A DNA stretch of 64,000 nt from Ascidia mentula (Eukaryota > Chordata > Ascidiacea > Phlebobranchia > Ascidiidae): assembly GCA_947561715.1 (NCBI GenBank), contig OX387200.1:11286501-11350500 (forward strand), read 5' to 3'. The translations under genes and the position numbers were made by a program. Of this stretch, positions 12,501 through 27,500 are shown in pieces (position 1 is the first letter of the stretch; every line of letters begins with the position of its first letter). A model generated the notes under the pieces. It made no database searches and was not told where the DNA came from. It saw only the letters and a list, made by a program, of their open reading frames with translations.

Positions 12501-15500
12501 TAAACACTAGTTTACATTTTACATACTTTCATATGTAAAAATGTTTTATCATGGGAGTTTTCCTTATAATTATTTAATAAGAGCAAAAAAATGATAGCTG
12601 TTTGTTTCTTGGAACTGCTTAAATAAAAAAAAATTCTTAAATTTAATCCTCCAATAATTAACATCTTTGCCTAATATACATGAAATGTTTTGTGTTTTGT
12701 AATGTTCTTCTTAGTAAAAATATTTACTTACACCTGTGATGTTAACAGTTAATTGTTATATTTGTCGCTAATTTTTGTTGGTCGTTAGTTCAATACAAAC
12801 ATATGTTGCAGTGCTTTTTTGTATCTACAAGTTACAAAGATATCTAAGCTGTGATAATGTAGGCCTAAAACAAACATCTTCAGATAATCCATAACTTCGC
12901 TTTCATAATACATCCAAATGAAGTGTAGTTTACTGTATATGGCAATACACTTTTGTTTTTCCTACACCTTTTTTCTAATATGGGGACATTTTTTTCTGTC
13001 CAAACATTAAATGCTTCTTTGATTTGGTCATTGCAAAAGTATTGATGCTAAAAAGTCAAGCCTTTTTGTGGATTTGTGTCACATTTCTTTCACAAATTTA
13101 GGTTCCTACAAAATCTGTATGTTTTTTACTAGGATGTTTGTAATGATACTGGTGATACCTGTATCATCAGAACTGATACTAAATCTTTGTTTGCAATAAA
13201 GCTGACTGTATAGTAAATAAATAAACTAACATAATATTCTAGTGCGAAAGTGGTGTTGCTTATTTTATATTTTTTTGTCAGATACATTTGGATTGGACTA
13301 AACTCCTATTTTCTGAAAGGGACATTTTTACATGTTAATGGCCTTGGCTTGCTTGATTCTAATTTTAATCATCCTCAGTTTACCCACTCTATTGGTCCAT
13401 TGCAAACCCCACCTAAGGTTAGTAAAATACACAAAATTTTCACAATTTATTTATTGTCTGAAACTCGAAATTAAGAAGAAGTTTTAATGTTGAAGTCCTA
13501 TGTTTTTGTTTTCTTAGTACTTAAACTTTGTACTGTTTTTCTGTAAGTATATATATATACATAATCATGTGAGGGAGATGTGATTGGGTTTGCTTATAGA
13601 AAAGAAATAATTAAGCACCTGGTAAAACCATCTTTTATTTAAATGACTCTTTGCAGGTCAATAGTTGAATTTAGTGTAATAATTTTTTAGTATTTTCCAG
13701 CATACTTACTGAAGTGCTTGTAATACTTACTTTTATGATTGTCACAAATACATTGAATTTGAATTAGCTATTTTTGGTTCCCTGCTTCCTGTTTCTATTT
13801 TCTTTACATATTATATTCTTTTTCTTGTTTTCTCTCTTTTGGAGCACCATTTTGATTTTTGATATTCAGTTGGTGCAAACAAAATTTGTGGAGGAACACA
13901 CTGAATATAAACAAGTGACATGATCAGCACCAAGACAATGTTTTTATTTGAAAATAGAAATATTAATTGCACTTTCTAAAAAATATTATCAGTCTGTGAT
14001 TTTTTGTTATTTTTTTCTGAAATGGTCAAGCCAAATGAAAACACAAATGAATGCTTGCAAAATAAACAAAAAAAAACATTTATTAACAAGGCAGTTTGTC
14101 CAAAAAAGTTTACTGTACTCAGCTGTCAACAATAACTGGGACCACAGAAAGAACTGTAATGTAAGCTATTTTATACTGGTTTAAAACATGGTTTAAATGT
14201 CACATGTTACTTAGTGTTTAGTTTATTATTTGTGTTATAAAGTTTAATTGGTGGTTGTTAAAAGTTTTCAATGCCGAACCTAATAACAAAAATGTTCCTC
14301 AGTTTTCAAATTTTAATAGAAGCATACTTAATTTATTGGTTGATTAGTGATATCAAACCCACTGGTCATATGCGGCCCAGTGAAGCAATTTGTGTAGGGC
14401 TTGTGATATTGTACGAATGTCAGAAATAGGGTTAGTTCGGATATCAAATATTATCTGAATAACAGATATATCCGAATAATTAAATTTTAACCAACTGGTT
14501 AAACAGATATTAAATGGTGATTATGACTCAATTAATAAATCGTCCAACTTTGACATAGTTTCATTGTAAATGTCTAATGGAAAATGATGTAATTCGCCAG
14601 TGGTTCTCATAGATATTGTAGATCCATCCTTGTTACAAGAAATTGTATTTTTACATTTTTCTGTCATGCCATTTCTTGATCTCAGAAAAGTAGCCCCTAG
14701 GATTTCTTTTCAAAACATTAGAGCTCCATTTCAAAAGGTCTAATGTTTTCTTTTTTGACTGAATCCTGTTAGCAGCACTGCAAATTAACTGCATAGTTTT
14801 AGTAGACCTTGAGAATCTACAACTTTGTTATCCGGTTAGCCAACAGTACAGTATCCAGATAGCTTAAAAACCTTTGGTTAACCAGTTGTTATCCAGATGG
14901 TACAACCCTTGTCACAAATAATGTCCTGTTAAAAAAAGACAGCAATGTGCAATTTTAAGCACTGTTGTTAAAATTTAAGTGAAACACATTGAATGTAGGA
15001 TTCACATTCAATATTCAGATTTGACCCGGCACATCCGTAATGGCCACCTTCAGAACTGCAAAATAACTAAAGTTGAACTTGAAAAATCTTTGCAATCAGT
15101 CAATAAACTCTGCCACCTCGAGGTTGAGAAATGCAGTTCAACAGTTTTCTTCGCTCTTCTACTTGCTTCACCTGTTACTTGATTTATAAATGGAATTATA
15201 TTTTACGTATTCTTTAAATCTATGTTTATTATAATCATTATAATAAACATACTGTGAACAAACTAAAACCAATAACAACCTAAGTGTTTACTCTGTTGTA
15301 TCAATGTAATCGTGTTGGTTTTATTGTCTGTGAAATATTCAAAATAATGAACAAAAACTGTTATAGGATTGCATGTCAGTAAATGAGAATGGACAATGGT
15401 TTCCCCAAGAATGTCAGGAGAAATTTGGATTCATATGCCAATATCACTTAGCTGGTATAGTGTTACATATTTATAGTTATATTAAATAATAAACTAAGAT

Positions 15501-18500
15501 TGTGTAATAAACTACAGATTTCCACTTTGTGGTACCTTTCGGTCAATCGTCGATATGTTGGGTACCAAAAAGTGGAAATCTGTGTGCCTGCTAGTCTACC
15601 AGCTAGCATGTGCAACGGTCACCAGCTGCACTGATTAGACCTTACAGGTCGAAACAGTGTGTACACCAAACTAAGATTGGTTTTCTAAAATTCTTTAAAA
15701 TCTTTTCAGAAAAACTTGCAGACCCAAAAAGCTACTTGTCTGGAACTGCAATCTTTCAGTCAAATGCTGTCAAAATAATCGATGCAGCAAATGTTAAAAA
15801 TGTGACTGTATATGAAAAAGAGGTAGCTTATATTCCTTTTCATCAATACATTACAGTTTTTGTTGTTGTCGAATTCTGCAACAAATTACCAGTTCATGTT
15901 TAATGGTTTTACAATTCTTGAACTGTTTGATTTTGTTGATTTTAGAACTATACTATTCTTTTTCCTGGATTTTGGATTCCTGATGATGCTAAAATTACAT
16001 CTTGGGAACTGGTAGCCAGAGAAAGTTCTGCTCCATTAAGACTACAAATTTACAGACCGATTTGCCGAGCTGGACATTTAAACTTTCCAGGTAGGACAAT
16101 GTACAGATAACAGTTGAAAATCAGGTGTGAGTCATGCACAATGTATACAGTAAACCTTGATTAATCTGGTTTCAATTTCACCAATAAATTTGTTAGGTGG
16201 GGTTCTGTATTATTTGAAGACAATTGTTTAAAGCCTGACATAGTGTGGATAGTAAGGTGTTGCTAAAATTTGCATTAATTATACACACTTTAGACATCCT
16301 TGCAGAAAAAACAAAAACCACAACACCATATGTTTCTAACTTTGCACTGTGATTGTCCAAACAGTATTGGGAAGTTGAAATTATGATGTTACCATGTTGT
16401 GGATCAAAATGCAGTTAACCAAGTTGTATTTTGCGCAAAAACATCTACACATATGAACAATACACAAAACTAATAAAATAACATGGGCACCTATAAAACC
16501 ATAAAGGTGATCAACTACTTGTTATGAAAGAACATGTAACTGAAAAATAGTTTAGTGTAACAAAGTATAAACCGTTTGTAGTGTGGGGGTACATATCTAA
16601 AATACAGAAGTGTATGTGACAATTTGCAAAACACTTTCAGTCTTGTGTTGTTGAGCATTGTATTAAGCTAAACTCATTTTTGGCACATTCCAGTGTCATG
16701 TCATAGTATCGTCTTTCCAAATTATTAGACGCCATTGTTTGTTTGTACCAGTAGGCTAGGTTTTGGCTTTTTGGAAGTTTAACATCCTGTCTCTGCCAAA
16801 ATCAACTGTAATAATTTTGTCATTTAGCAGCAAAACAATCCTGGCTCAAGCATCATATGCGTTTATAATGCAGGCACGCCATTGGCGTCATCTCACTTCA
16901 CGCAGGAATATACTTGGGTTTGTGCAAATAAAGATTTTAATTTATTTATGTTTGCTTGAACCCAAATCTTTATCAATTTGGCACATCTCTAGCATGAATG
17001 CATAGTTAAAACCTAAAAATCCAACCAAATAGGAAAAACAAGATGTAAATAGGCTACATTTCTTGGACAAAAGTTTTTGTTAAAAAGATTGCAAATCATC
17101 AGTATCTCCGATTTTATCCAAATTATGTCAAGATTGAAATCAATGTGAGTTTTCTTCCTACTTGTTGTGGTTCAAATAAAAGAAGATACTCAACAATTGT
17201 GGCGTGCCTAGTTTTAATTTGAATTTATTCTCTTGTTCATTGGATATATAAAAAATCTAAGAATGCCTCAATCGAACCCACCTAGTATGGCTTGTTGTCA
17301 CATTCAATGTTGACATATGCAGCATATTTCGTCAAACAAAAAAAAGGGATTCCATAACCGCTTGTACTAGTCAGATTAATCAAGAATTACTGTACAAGCA
17401 AAGTGAATTTTAAAAATACGACTTATTTTTTGTGTTTTTATCATAAAATTATCAGTCTAGCAGAGTTGAACAAACATTTGTGAAATACAAGAATGTCTTT
17501 CCAATTTATGACTTTAAAATCACCTAAAACATGTTATATGCCCTGACATATAAAATGTGATAACCTGCCATCATAGGTAACCTAATAGGTGTGACCACTG
17601 AATGCTTAACTGCCTATTTTTCACACCGTGTTCCCACTTAGCCATTTATTCTCTAGTGACCCCTTTAAAATTTTCATGGCCCCTGATATTTTAAGTTTTA
17701 TATCGAAGGTGACATATGTGGTACAAACAATTTTGTGTGCAAAATCACAGGGTGCAAAGAAAGCCCATATGCAACTTGTCACAGCACATCTTGCGCCAAC
17801 AGCATTGCTGAAGAGTGTTTTCCTGGACTAGCCCAATATTGCTACTTTAACAACTCTCTTGAACATTGTAGGGTAAGTCCACAGAACCATCCATAAAATA
17901 TTTTGTTTGCATAAATATTTTTGAATAGGATTTTTATTGTTAAACTGTTTTGTTTTTATTTGTGTGTGGCAGTTTATATGATCCATACTTTTTAGGCTTT
18001 GGACTTGCCATGTAATTGGTACGATGAGTATAAACTAAAGACACCTGCACGCCACCAGTTTGAAATTCCATATTATTCATTGGTTGTTGATCATGTTATT
18101 GCTATTAATCAGTCTGGAATTAACCTATATCAGGCAAGTTTTGCTCTCACAATCATTAAATTAAGTAATGGAAAGCTATTTCAAATAATTAGAAATACAA
18201 GTTTGGTTTGCTTGGGGAAAATTGCCTTTTACCAAAGTCATACATACCAGAAGTATAACGTCTAGTGAGACAGTGGTATCATATATTTTTATTTCTATTA
18301 TCTTACTGTTTTACCACATTTAAGCATCATATCCATAGTAAAAACAAACTTTTCATATAATTTTTTTTATTTTTAGAGCCTATCCAAATACGACACAGAA
18401 TTGAAAAAAAATGACATTGTTGGAATTGGTTTCTCCAGTAATTCCACAAATCAACTTGCAGATATGCCACTAGTGTGCATAAACAGCTCCCTGAGCAGGT

Positions 18501-21500
18501 ATCAATTTGCACTTAGTTTGGATCATCTTTTCATCATATACACACATAAATGCTACACGTGCTGCATGTGCTGCACCTCCGGAAAAAATATAAATGTTTT
18601 TCTGGTAGCATGCATGTAAAAGCATAATTAATGCGTGCATTAAGTAAAGTTTGAAACTCTGATAGCAGATATGTACATGATAACACAGAAACTGAAGATG
18701 CTATGAGATAAAATTGCCTAGACTACCCAAGAAAAAAGAAAAACAAGCACTAATCTTTTTGCCTATTTTTGGATAGATTTAAAAAAAGTGAAATTCTCAG
18801 ATAATTATTGATAATATTACATTCCAATATACAAGATACTAGAAAATTTATTACCATTTCAGTGAAATTCTTTTAACCATGATTTTTTAAATTAATCCAG
18901 TGACACTAGATCAAACAAGCTTGGCTCTTCTGACACCCCAGCCCTAGTTTGTAATGTACCTATTTTTAATTTATAGCTGGAGACAAAGTGCTATGTTGTT
19001 TACTTCTAATAAATGGACGAATATTGATGCAAACCACCAGACATATAGATGGATGGATAACATATGGTGTGATGTCCGTCTTCACCTGTCACAGACATCC
19101 TCCCAAACTAAGTTTGCATATAACAACTTTAACATGGTATGTTGTATTTAGAAATTAAGCTGTTTATCATAACAATTAATTAATATTCTCCAAAATTAAC
19201 TTTAGAGATAAGTTGAAATAGTTACAATTGAAACAATGAGTTATTGTACAACAAAATATTTTTCGATAGAATGGTATTAGGATATAATGTGATTATATCT
19301 AAGAAAACATTTACACCACTTATAGTTCTTATCCATTACAGCCATGTAAGTGTATCACAATTATTTTAATTTCATACAACGGTAATTGTCCTTTATTATA
19401 AAATACTTCTGCACAATGTGTGGGGTGAGGCTTTCAATGTTGCTTAATTTCACTTTTGCTATAAAAATTACTTAAAAAGGCTGAAGATAGAAAAATATGT
19501 TAAAAGACAGCAGATTTGTCAGCACGGGCCATAGTTTACAAAGTAGTTTTATAAAAAAAATAAAGTTATGCTTGTGATTGCATGAATTTAAATTTCAGAC
19601 TGAGCCAGGAGCATATGAGTACATAGCCACTGTTACTAATTCTGCAATGGATAAATTTTCACCATTGTCTTCAAACTGTTCCATTGAGTATGTCACAAGA
19701 CAATTATTCATTGAAGTTGTGTCCCCTGAGAGAATAATAAAAACAAGTGACAAAAGTTTGTTGTATGTGGAAAAGGGAAAACAATTTCTGATTAAAGCAA
19801 AACTTGTTGGTAAAAATGCTCTCAGATCCGCATGGAGTTTAAAAACAACAGGTAGTTATGGTAAAAGTTAAAAAAGACCATTTTGTTGACTAAAATGTTG
19901 TGAATTTTACCTTTTCATACATCAATACTTCATATTTTTAGGTTTGACTGACATTGATATTGTATCAGAAAGCATTGTAATTGTTTGATTATGTTTCTTC
20001 CCTATAAAACAAAATACTTACACATGATAAAAGTGTTCAAAATGTTTGGCCTGTATTGATACGAAAAAACTTTTATAAATCTTTGTACAAAAAAGTTCTG
20101 TTTTTAGTATGTAACTATTTACTTTATAAGTGAAGCAGATATACTCACATTAACATGTAGATTCATTCTTCATCTCTACCAAATGTTAGCATTGTGAAAC
20201 AACCAACCATGTTTTTCCTTACAAGACAAAACTATTTTTGATAAAACATACTTTGTATTTTGTATGAATGATACTTTTTAGATGGAAACAGCAAAATGAA
20301 AGAGAACATGTTTAATTGCTCGGATGAATATTGTATCAACCAGTCAGTTTCATTTACTCAGCTGGGACGTTCAGTTATACAGGTATATCGATCTGTATAA
20401 ACAGAAGTTTGAGTGAAAAGTTTTTCCTTTCCATGTCAAACCAAATTCATGAAATTTTTTTTATTCAGTTGGAAGCTGAACAGGAAGGCCGTTCTGGGGT
20501 GATGAATATTCAAGTAATTGCTGAAGAGAAAATAAATGGTGCAAGAATTTTGCCCCAAGGTCTTAATCGTGTTTTGGTTGGTATCCCACAGGTATGATAA
20601 TCTCATAGTTTGTACAAAACAAGGCCAGTTTATTGTGTGAAAAGATAGGTTAATTATTATGTATGTCATGCTTCAGATATTTATGTCAGACTGGAGCAAT
20701 GGAACTAATGTTACTGTTACTTGGATTATTGATGAATTGAATCAATATGGACTTTTACATCATTCCTACACTGTACTGTTCCGAAAGCCTGGTCAATACA
20801 AACTATCAGTATGTTTATAAAAGTATTGATGCTATGATAAGAAAGTTATTTTGCCTTTGATGTGCAGATGATGCTTTCAAACCATATAAGTACTTCAAAT
20901 ACATCAATTTTCTTACATGCTGAAGAAATGGTAAAACTGACAGATCTCAAATTTGTTGATGCTCCTTCAATACTTTTGTTTGGTTCTAATGTAACCCTTC
21001 ACCTATCAGTAAGTAATCAGAATCGTTCTTCCAGTATGCTGCAAAAACATTATTAGCCCTATTGCTAATGAATACTTCTGGTTAAATTTTTGTTTAGGTG
21101 TAAATTTTCATGCATACTTTTTTTCTGTAAGGTATTAGTAGATGAAAACATTGAAGCAGATGTTATGTGGTATCTTGACGGGAGCTTGAAAAAGACTGAA
21201 TCTTACTCTCCTCCATATAATTTTTCAAAAGAAGGTGGAACTTCACAAATATTGCTGAAAGATGAGTTGGAAATGTCATTTGCCTTCAGTGCAACCATTC
21301 AAAAGTTAAAGGTATATTAGCCAATTTTTCTTTGTTGTTTTTTTGTACTTTTTTTTATAAAACTATTTCCAATACTTTTATTAATTCGTCAAAATAACCA
21401 TAGAAACGTCAAAACCACTATTAATTGTGTTTATTTGACTAACAAGAGGCATCACTGCTGTTGTTAAAAGGAGAAATCAGCTTTTATTTAAGGAATGTAT

Positions 21501-24500
21501 ACAGACAGAGACAGCTGTATGAACGTAAAAAAAAAATTCTGTGCAAGATTGAAGTGGTATTGTTTGACAACAACAAGTATTATGCAATAAAAAGTGTGTG
21601 TTTTTAAGGTTGTGGTTTCAAACGACTATGACAGTGCTATGACTGAAACATCTGTGGACATAAGGGGGAAACTAAGTGGTTTGCTTGTTTTTGAATCATC
21701 CATGAAATCTAACTTACCAACTGGAATGAGTGAGGTAGCTTAAACTGTTTTTTCATGTTTCACACCACTTTTATTTTTTTAGCACAGTATGTATGTCAAT
21801 TGCCAATATTTTTCTATGTCTGTGTTTACCACGAATATATTACAGATTAAATGTAAAATAATTTTGTGTTTGCAAAGTTTACCCTTGGTGAATTTTAGTT
21901 TGGTGTCCAATTTTCTCCACTTCATAACACGGAGTTTTTCATTGATTGGAATGATGGTTCATTACCTTATGAAACAGTTATAGCTCAAGGGTTTACACTG
22001 CAACATAATTATACTACTTCTGGAGTTTTCAATGTTTCAATATGTGCAAATAATTCAGTTAGTTACTTGTGCAATTGGACCATATTCCTACTGCACGAAA
22101 AACTGAAAGGTGGGTTGTAAAAGTTTCTTCTTGAATAAATATTCACTCAATTGGTTTGTAATATTGTATAACTTGATATAATATATGTAGCCATTTAGAA
22201 CACATTGTGAAAAATATGTTTGAAAGTTGGTACGCATATCCTTTTTTATGTTTATTTTAGATGTGGAACTTATTGCTGACAATATAACTGAAGTTAATCT
22301 GACTTATGTTGCAACTGTATCTATAAAAGGAAATAACAAAAATGTGACTTTGTTTTGGGATTTTGGTGATAACACCACTGTTTTTACTTCACATACATCT
22401 TCCGATTATTATAACATTTCACATGTGTACGTAAGAAGTGGAATTTTCAATGTTACTGCAACTATCCAAAATCCTGTCTCTATGGAATCAACTTCTATGG
22501 AAGTAATTATAATTATGTTTCATAGATAAGTTTACGTGCAGAGCAACTACTCGAATACGCAAAAGCTTTAAACAATTGTAATATAGGGTTTCTCTTCAAG
22601 TTGCAAAATGTAGTCGGATTCATTTGAGACAAACCAAAACTTTAAGTAAGTTGAAGTTATGAAAGGAAAAAAACAGGTAGCCCAGGTTAGGTGAACAAAT
22701 TGCTTTGATTCGGGGTTGATTTTGGTTCCAAACATTGTTTATTTTAAAGTAGTGCCATTCGAAGGAAAATGACAAATGCAGTGGTAGTCATAGGCGCCGA
22801 ACACGGGTATGCCGGGTATGCCTCGCATACCCGGAACCCAAGAATCTGACCAACGTTCGTCATGCATTTAGATTTAGGCGGTTGTCACTTTCCCAAAGCA
22901 ACGAGTTTCTGGACAGCAGGTAACAACGAGATGTTGCTTCACCAAATATTAGTGTCACTGCCTATAGTGTGATGTTTACTGCATTGTGCGTAATAATGTT
23001 CATTGGGTTCCCAGTAAGCATTGAGTTGAACATAAGCAGTAAACACAACAATAATTTGTGACAGCGGTTTAAAAGCGTCTTGGACCGAACCTTACTTAAA
23101 CTGACAAATATTGTTGCGACTGCGAAAACCAGGGGCACCTTGAACGGTGAAACTATCAGCAAAACTATCAGAAATCTCTTATTCAAAGTGGTCTTACCGC
23201 ACATAAACATGCGTTCATTTGCAAAAGTGCTTGGCGGTAGAAGTGCTCTGCATGAAATTTGTAAACTGCAAGCCTTACCATAGTGCCACCCTATCTAGCG
23301 CCAAGAAAGATATTTGGCTTTTTATGACGTCATATAATTTGGCATACCCGAAAAAATTTCAAAGTCAGCGCCTATGGTGGTAGTCTGTATAGCAATTTGA
23401 GTAAAATTTTTGCAGCTAAATCGCTATATGTCCCATGACACACAGTTTTAGAAACCCTGTTTTAAGTGACACTAATTTTCGCCAGAGTTTGCCCATGTCT
23501 GCTATAAACTGTATTCTTTATTGCAGGTAAATGTTTACACAGTGGAGATAATGGAAGTGTTTATGGATCATACATGTTATGTTACTAATTCTAATTTCAG
23601 CGTGAGTGTCATTATGACAATACAAAGGCAAGTTACTGCAAATAAAATATGCTAAAAAATTATTCTATGACCTAAATTTAAACACTTTTTACAAGACCCA
23701 AAACTTTTTCATTGCAGACCATTCCTCTTTGGATATATGTGGAATTTGGATGACAAAACTATTTTGTCAAACAATTCTGTGCTGGTGTATAGTTATGCCA
23801 AGGCTGGGATATATTTTGGGAATGTCAGAGCTTATAGCTTGAAATCATCAGACTCTCATTCAATGGTAATGTTTTTAATGCAAATGCTTTTGAAGAATAT
23901 TCAGCAATAAAATAGATTAGAAATGACTTGGTTAGTTTGAGGGTTGCCTGCAGAGCAAAAAGGCCAAACATTACATTTTATTAAAATCCAATGAATAAAA
24001 TACAATCTACTACAGTGGTGCAAAGCAGGGCATGTGTGTCATACTTGGGATACAATTTGGTGAAAAAAATAAAACAATGTACTATATTCAGCATATATTC
24101 TGTAACTTTATCATAGGTTTATAATCCATTTCATTGCTTTCTACCAATTGTTTGCGATCTTTGAAAATAGCTTTTGATAGTAATTCACAAGTAAAAAAGC
24201 GTGTTTTGGAAATATGAGACTTCACAAGTCTAAAAAATTTGTGGTACTGCCTGTAGCAATGTGATTAGTAAATAAAAACTGAATCAAAAAACCAAAGGCC
24301 CCTGGCAGGCTGTCGATCGCACACCGTATCAATAATAATGTATTAAAATCCCAACACAGCGATCTTTAGACAGCTCAGATCGATTTATTGAGAGAAAAAT
24401 ATATTTCGCCTAAAACGGCATCATCAGTTTCTCCATTATCCTGTAGCACAATGATTATTATACCTCTCGTGCTTTTATATGATGGGTTAATTGTGTGCAT

Positions 24501-27500
24501 TTTTCATGTAGAACTTTTCATTGTGCATCCAAGAGCCAATTTCTTCAGTTGTTTTAGCCCCTGAAAACACACTAATTTTGAGTGGGTCTTTGCTCGATTT
24601 TCACTATGAAATTATTGGTGGAACCAATGTTACAGGCTTAATAGTTTGGGATACCAACTCGTCACATGAAATAAGCAACACTACAGGTTATTGTACACCA
24701 TTGAATTTATAATCATCCTTTAAATTTCGTCATAACTTAAACCACTGTGTTATTTATACCCAAACTATCTGTGTTTGTAGGAAATGTTTCTCATTATTTT
24801 CTGCTATTTGGAGTCCACAATGTTCTTTTAAATGCCTCAAATGAAATAAGTCATCAATCATCAATTGTTCGCATAAGAGTGCTAGACGAAGTAAAAGGTA
24901 AATCTACCACATATGTGTGGTGTGGTGTTATAATAACTTAAATATTAACTAATTCACAGACCTTGTGGTTACAACAAACTCACCCTATGGAACAGCCATT
25001 GCAAAAGGTCATAATGTTACATACACAGCTTCCTACAGTGGCAGTAATGTGTCTGTATTGTGGAAATTTGGTGACATGTCAGGGAATAAACATGGTGATA
25101 TGGTATATATTAAACACCAAACAGACTGTTATTTTTTAAGCATAGCTATTCTAAAATTTATTGTCATATACTTGCAATATATTTATTTACCATGGTTGCT
25201 TCTGGGAATTGTTAAAACATATGTTTAGGTTTCACATATTTACTTCAATGAGGATAACTATTTTTCCAATGTAAAAGCGTCGAATGACTTGAGTGAGGAT
25301 TCCACCCGTTTGGAAATAGTTGTTCAGTCTCCTGTGGAAGGTGTAACTGTCAGTGTAGTTCCAGAAGTTATATCAGAAAATACGCTTGTTTGGTTTAACA
25401 TCACAGACAAGGCTAATGCCAATACATTTCGATGGAAGGTATGTGTATTTCACATTGTTTATATTTTTACCTATTCTTATTTTATTGTTTTTTTAAAAAT
25501 TGTATCAAACCAAATTCAATAAGTTTCATTTCTTTTAAAAAAAGAAAAAAAGATGTAGAACTGAGAGCTGCAGGCAGGTGTACACACTGTTTCTACCTAT
25601 AAGGTCTCATCAGTGCAGATGTGGCACAGGGCTAGCGGTAGACTAGCACGCACACAGATTTCCGCTTGGTACCTTTTGGTCAATCGTCAATCCGTTGGTT
25701 ACCAAACTAGGTACGAATCAACAGACACGAACCACATGGAGTGCCCTGGGCTGCCAGCCTGCAAACCTCATGATCGCGATACGTTAGCTGTAATCGGCAA
25801 GCAAGGACCTGTGCAGTGGGGCGATCCTGCTTGTCATGTCATTGCATGTAATATTACGGCGTTAGTTGAATATAGCTTGGACATTCCAACTAAATTTTAA
25901 ACATCTTTGTAAGGCTGTGCAGGTTCATAAATGCACTCTAACACATATTTCTTACCAAACCTCTTGGATCTTCTGCAAGAATTTTGTCGAACCCCGGTAC
26001 CACAAAGAATAAGAAGCAATTATTAGAATGAACAGGCTTGAAACAAAATAGAGTATGAAATGTTTTGAAACACCCTTTTCTTAAGCATAATGTTGACATG
26101 TGGGTGCTGATTGTTTATATCAGCCATGACTAGGAACAATTTTCATGCAAGTGCCCGGTAATTGCCATCTTAACTCATGCGATACAAATAGCTGTCATGA
26201 TTATTATTGCATCATGGAAGTGAAACCACTTAATGGTTGCAATCCAACCTCACTATGTCTACTTCAACTAGACGTTTTTGCATCTGCAATCAATTAAAAG
26301 AGCCTGAACTGTTTGCAGGTCTTTTGTAAATCAGTGGATCTTTGTCTAACCACTGAAGTGTTGCCATTGAACCTAGGTTAAGAACCCCTGCCTTACGTAA
26401 TGATTAAAATGTGTTGGATTATAACCATTCATTGATTCAGTAAAGTGAACACTTTGTAACAATGTTGTTGAGAAAATGCAGTTAAGGAAGTATTTACCTG
26501 TAAGTACTTGTTACTAATGAACACAGCTGAAACATAGTTTGGCGAATGCATGGTTGCAAGAGGAAAATCCACTCAAATGTTGATTTCGGGATGTAAAATG
26601 CATAAATTTTGAAGGTCTGGATTAAATATTCTGGCTCATCGAAAAGTTTTTGTGAAATGATGTTCACAAATCCTTGTACCACCAATTTCATTGAAATTTG
26701 TGTAGATTTAAATTATATTTGGGTTGATCGAGGCTTACTGTATTAAAACATAGTTTGATTTAACAGGATCTATGGATTTGTTCTGTTAGATTTGACACAA
26801 TGTTATTAGGTTTCATCATCACAAAGTTGTACTTCACAAACTTGGGGATCTAAACTTGAAATTTTGTATTTTTCCCATTTTTTTACAACCCCTGGAAAAT
26901 ACATCATTTGCTTGATGGCCGAAAATGAAGTACATTTTTTTATTAAAATATTGCAACTATTTGCACTAAGACCATTAATATATTTTAGGTTAGTTCAGAA
27001 AATTTTACAGTTTCATTATTGGTAGTTGCCAATATCAGCTTGTTGGATATAATTTCGAATGACACCAAAAATGGATATGGACCAGCGGCGGAATTGGTTT
27101 CTTTTGTGGGTGTAACTTATAACAATGTATCAGTTGCATCACCTTTACCAATAAATAATTGCTCTACTGCCGAGTGGAAGATAATTGATGCAAATAACAA
27201 CACGATTGTGAACATGTACACAAGTAATCTAATTTTTTATAAAATATTTGTTTATTTTAGTACAACGTGTTTTTATTGCTTTTTAGATTCCAGTCGCCTA
27301 GAAGTAGTCTTTGATAAAACTGGTGTATACGAGGTGTGGCTAAATGCTTCAAACTGTCTAGAAAAGAAACAAATCACCAGAAAAACTGTAACCATCATTG
27401 AAAGAATTTCCAACATAACACTAAAAAAAATTAACTCACCAAATAATGCTGTTTCAATTGGAGAGAAAGTTACAATTGAGGTCTTGTATAAAGCCTGCAA

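Larger units (their letters stand above)
11907..15454 (+). other. PKD1: PKD1 exons 10-12: C-type lectin domain
   Basis: The exons are 11907-12084, 13282-13417 and 15367-15454 (residues about 378-511). It shows the lectin signature: a first Cys before YQLIQNKYNWTNAQQSC, HGDLIVVD, then YIWIGLN, and the closing pair in DCMSVNENGQWFPQEC and FGFICQY. The EPN or QPD calcium/sugar motif is not visible, so calcium-dependent sugar binding is doubtful even though the fold looks intact. Confidence 0.9.

Noticed and set aside
16763..17005. 80-codon + frame
   Set aside because: It lies inside the pogo/Tigger-like element and shows no DDE or DNA-binding motif.
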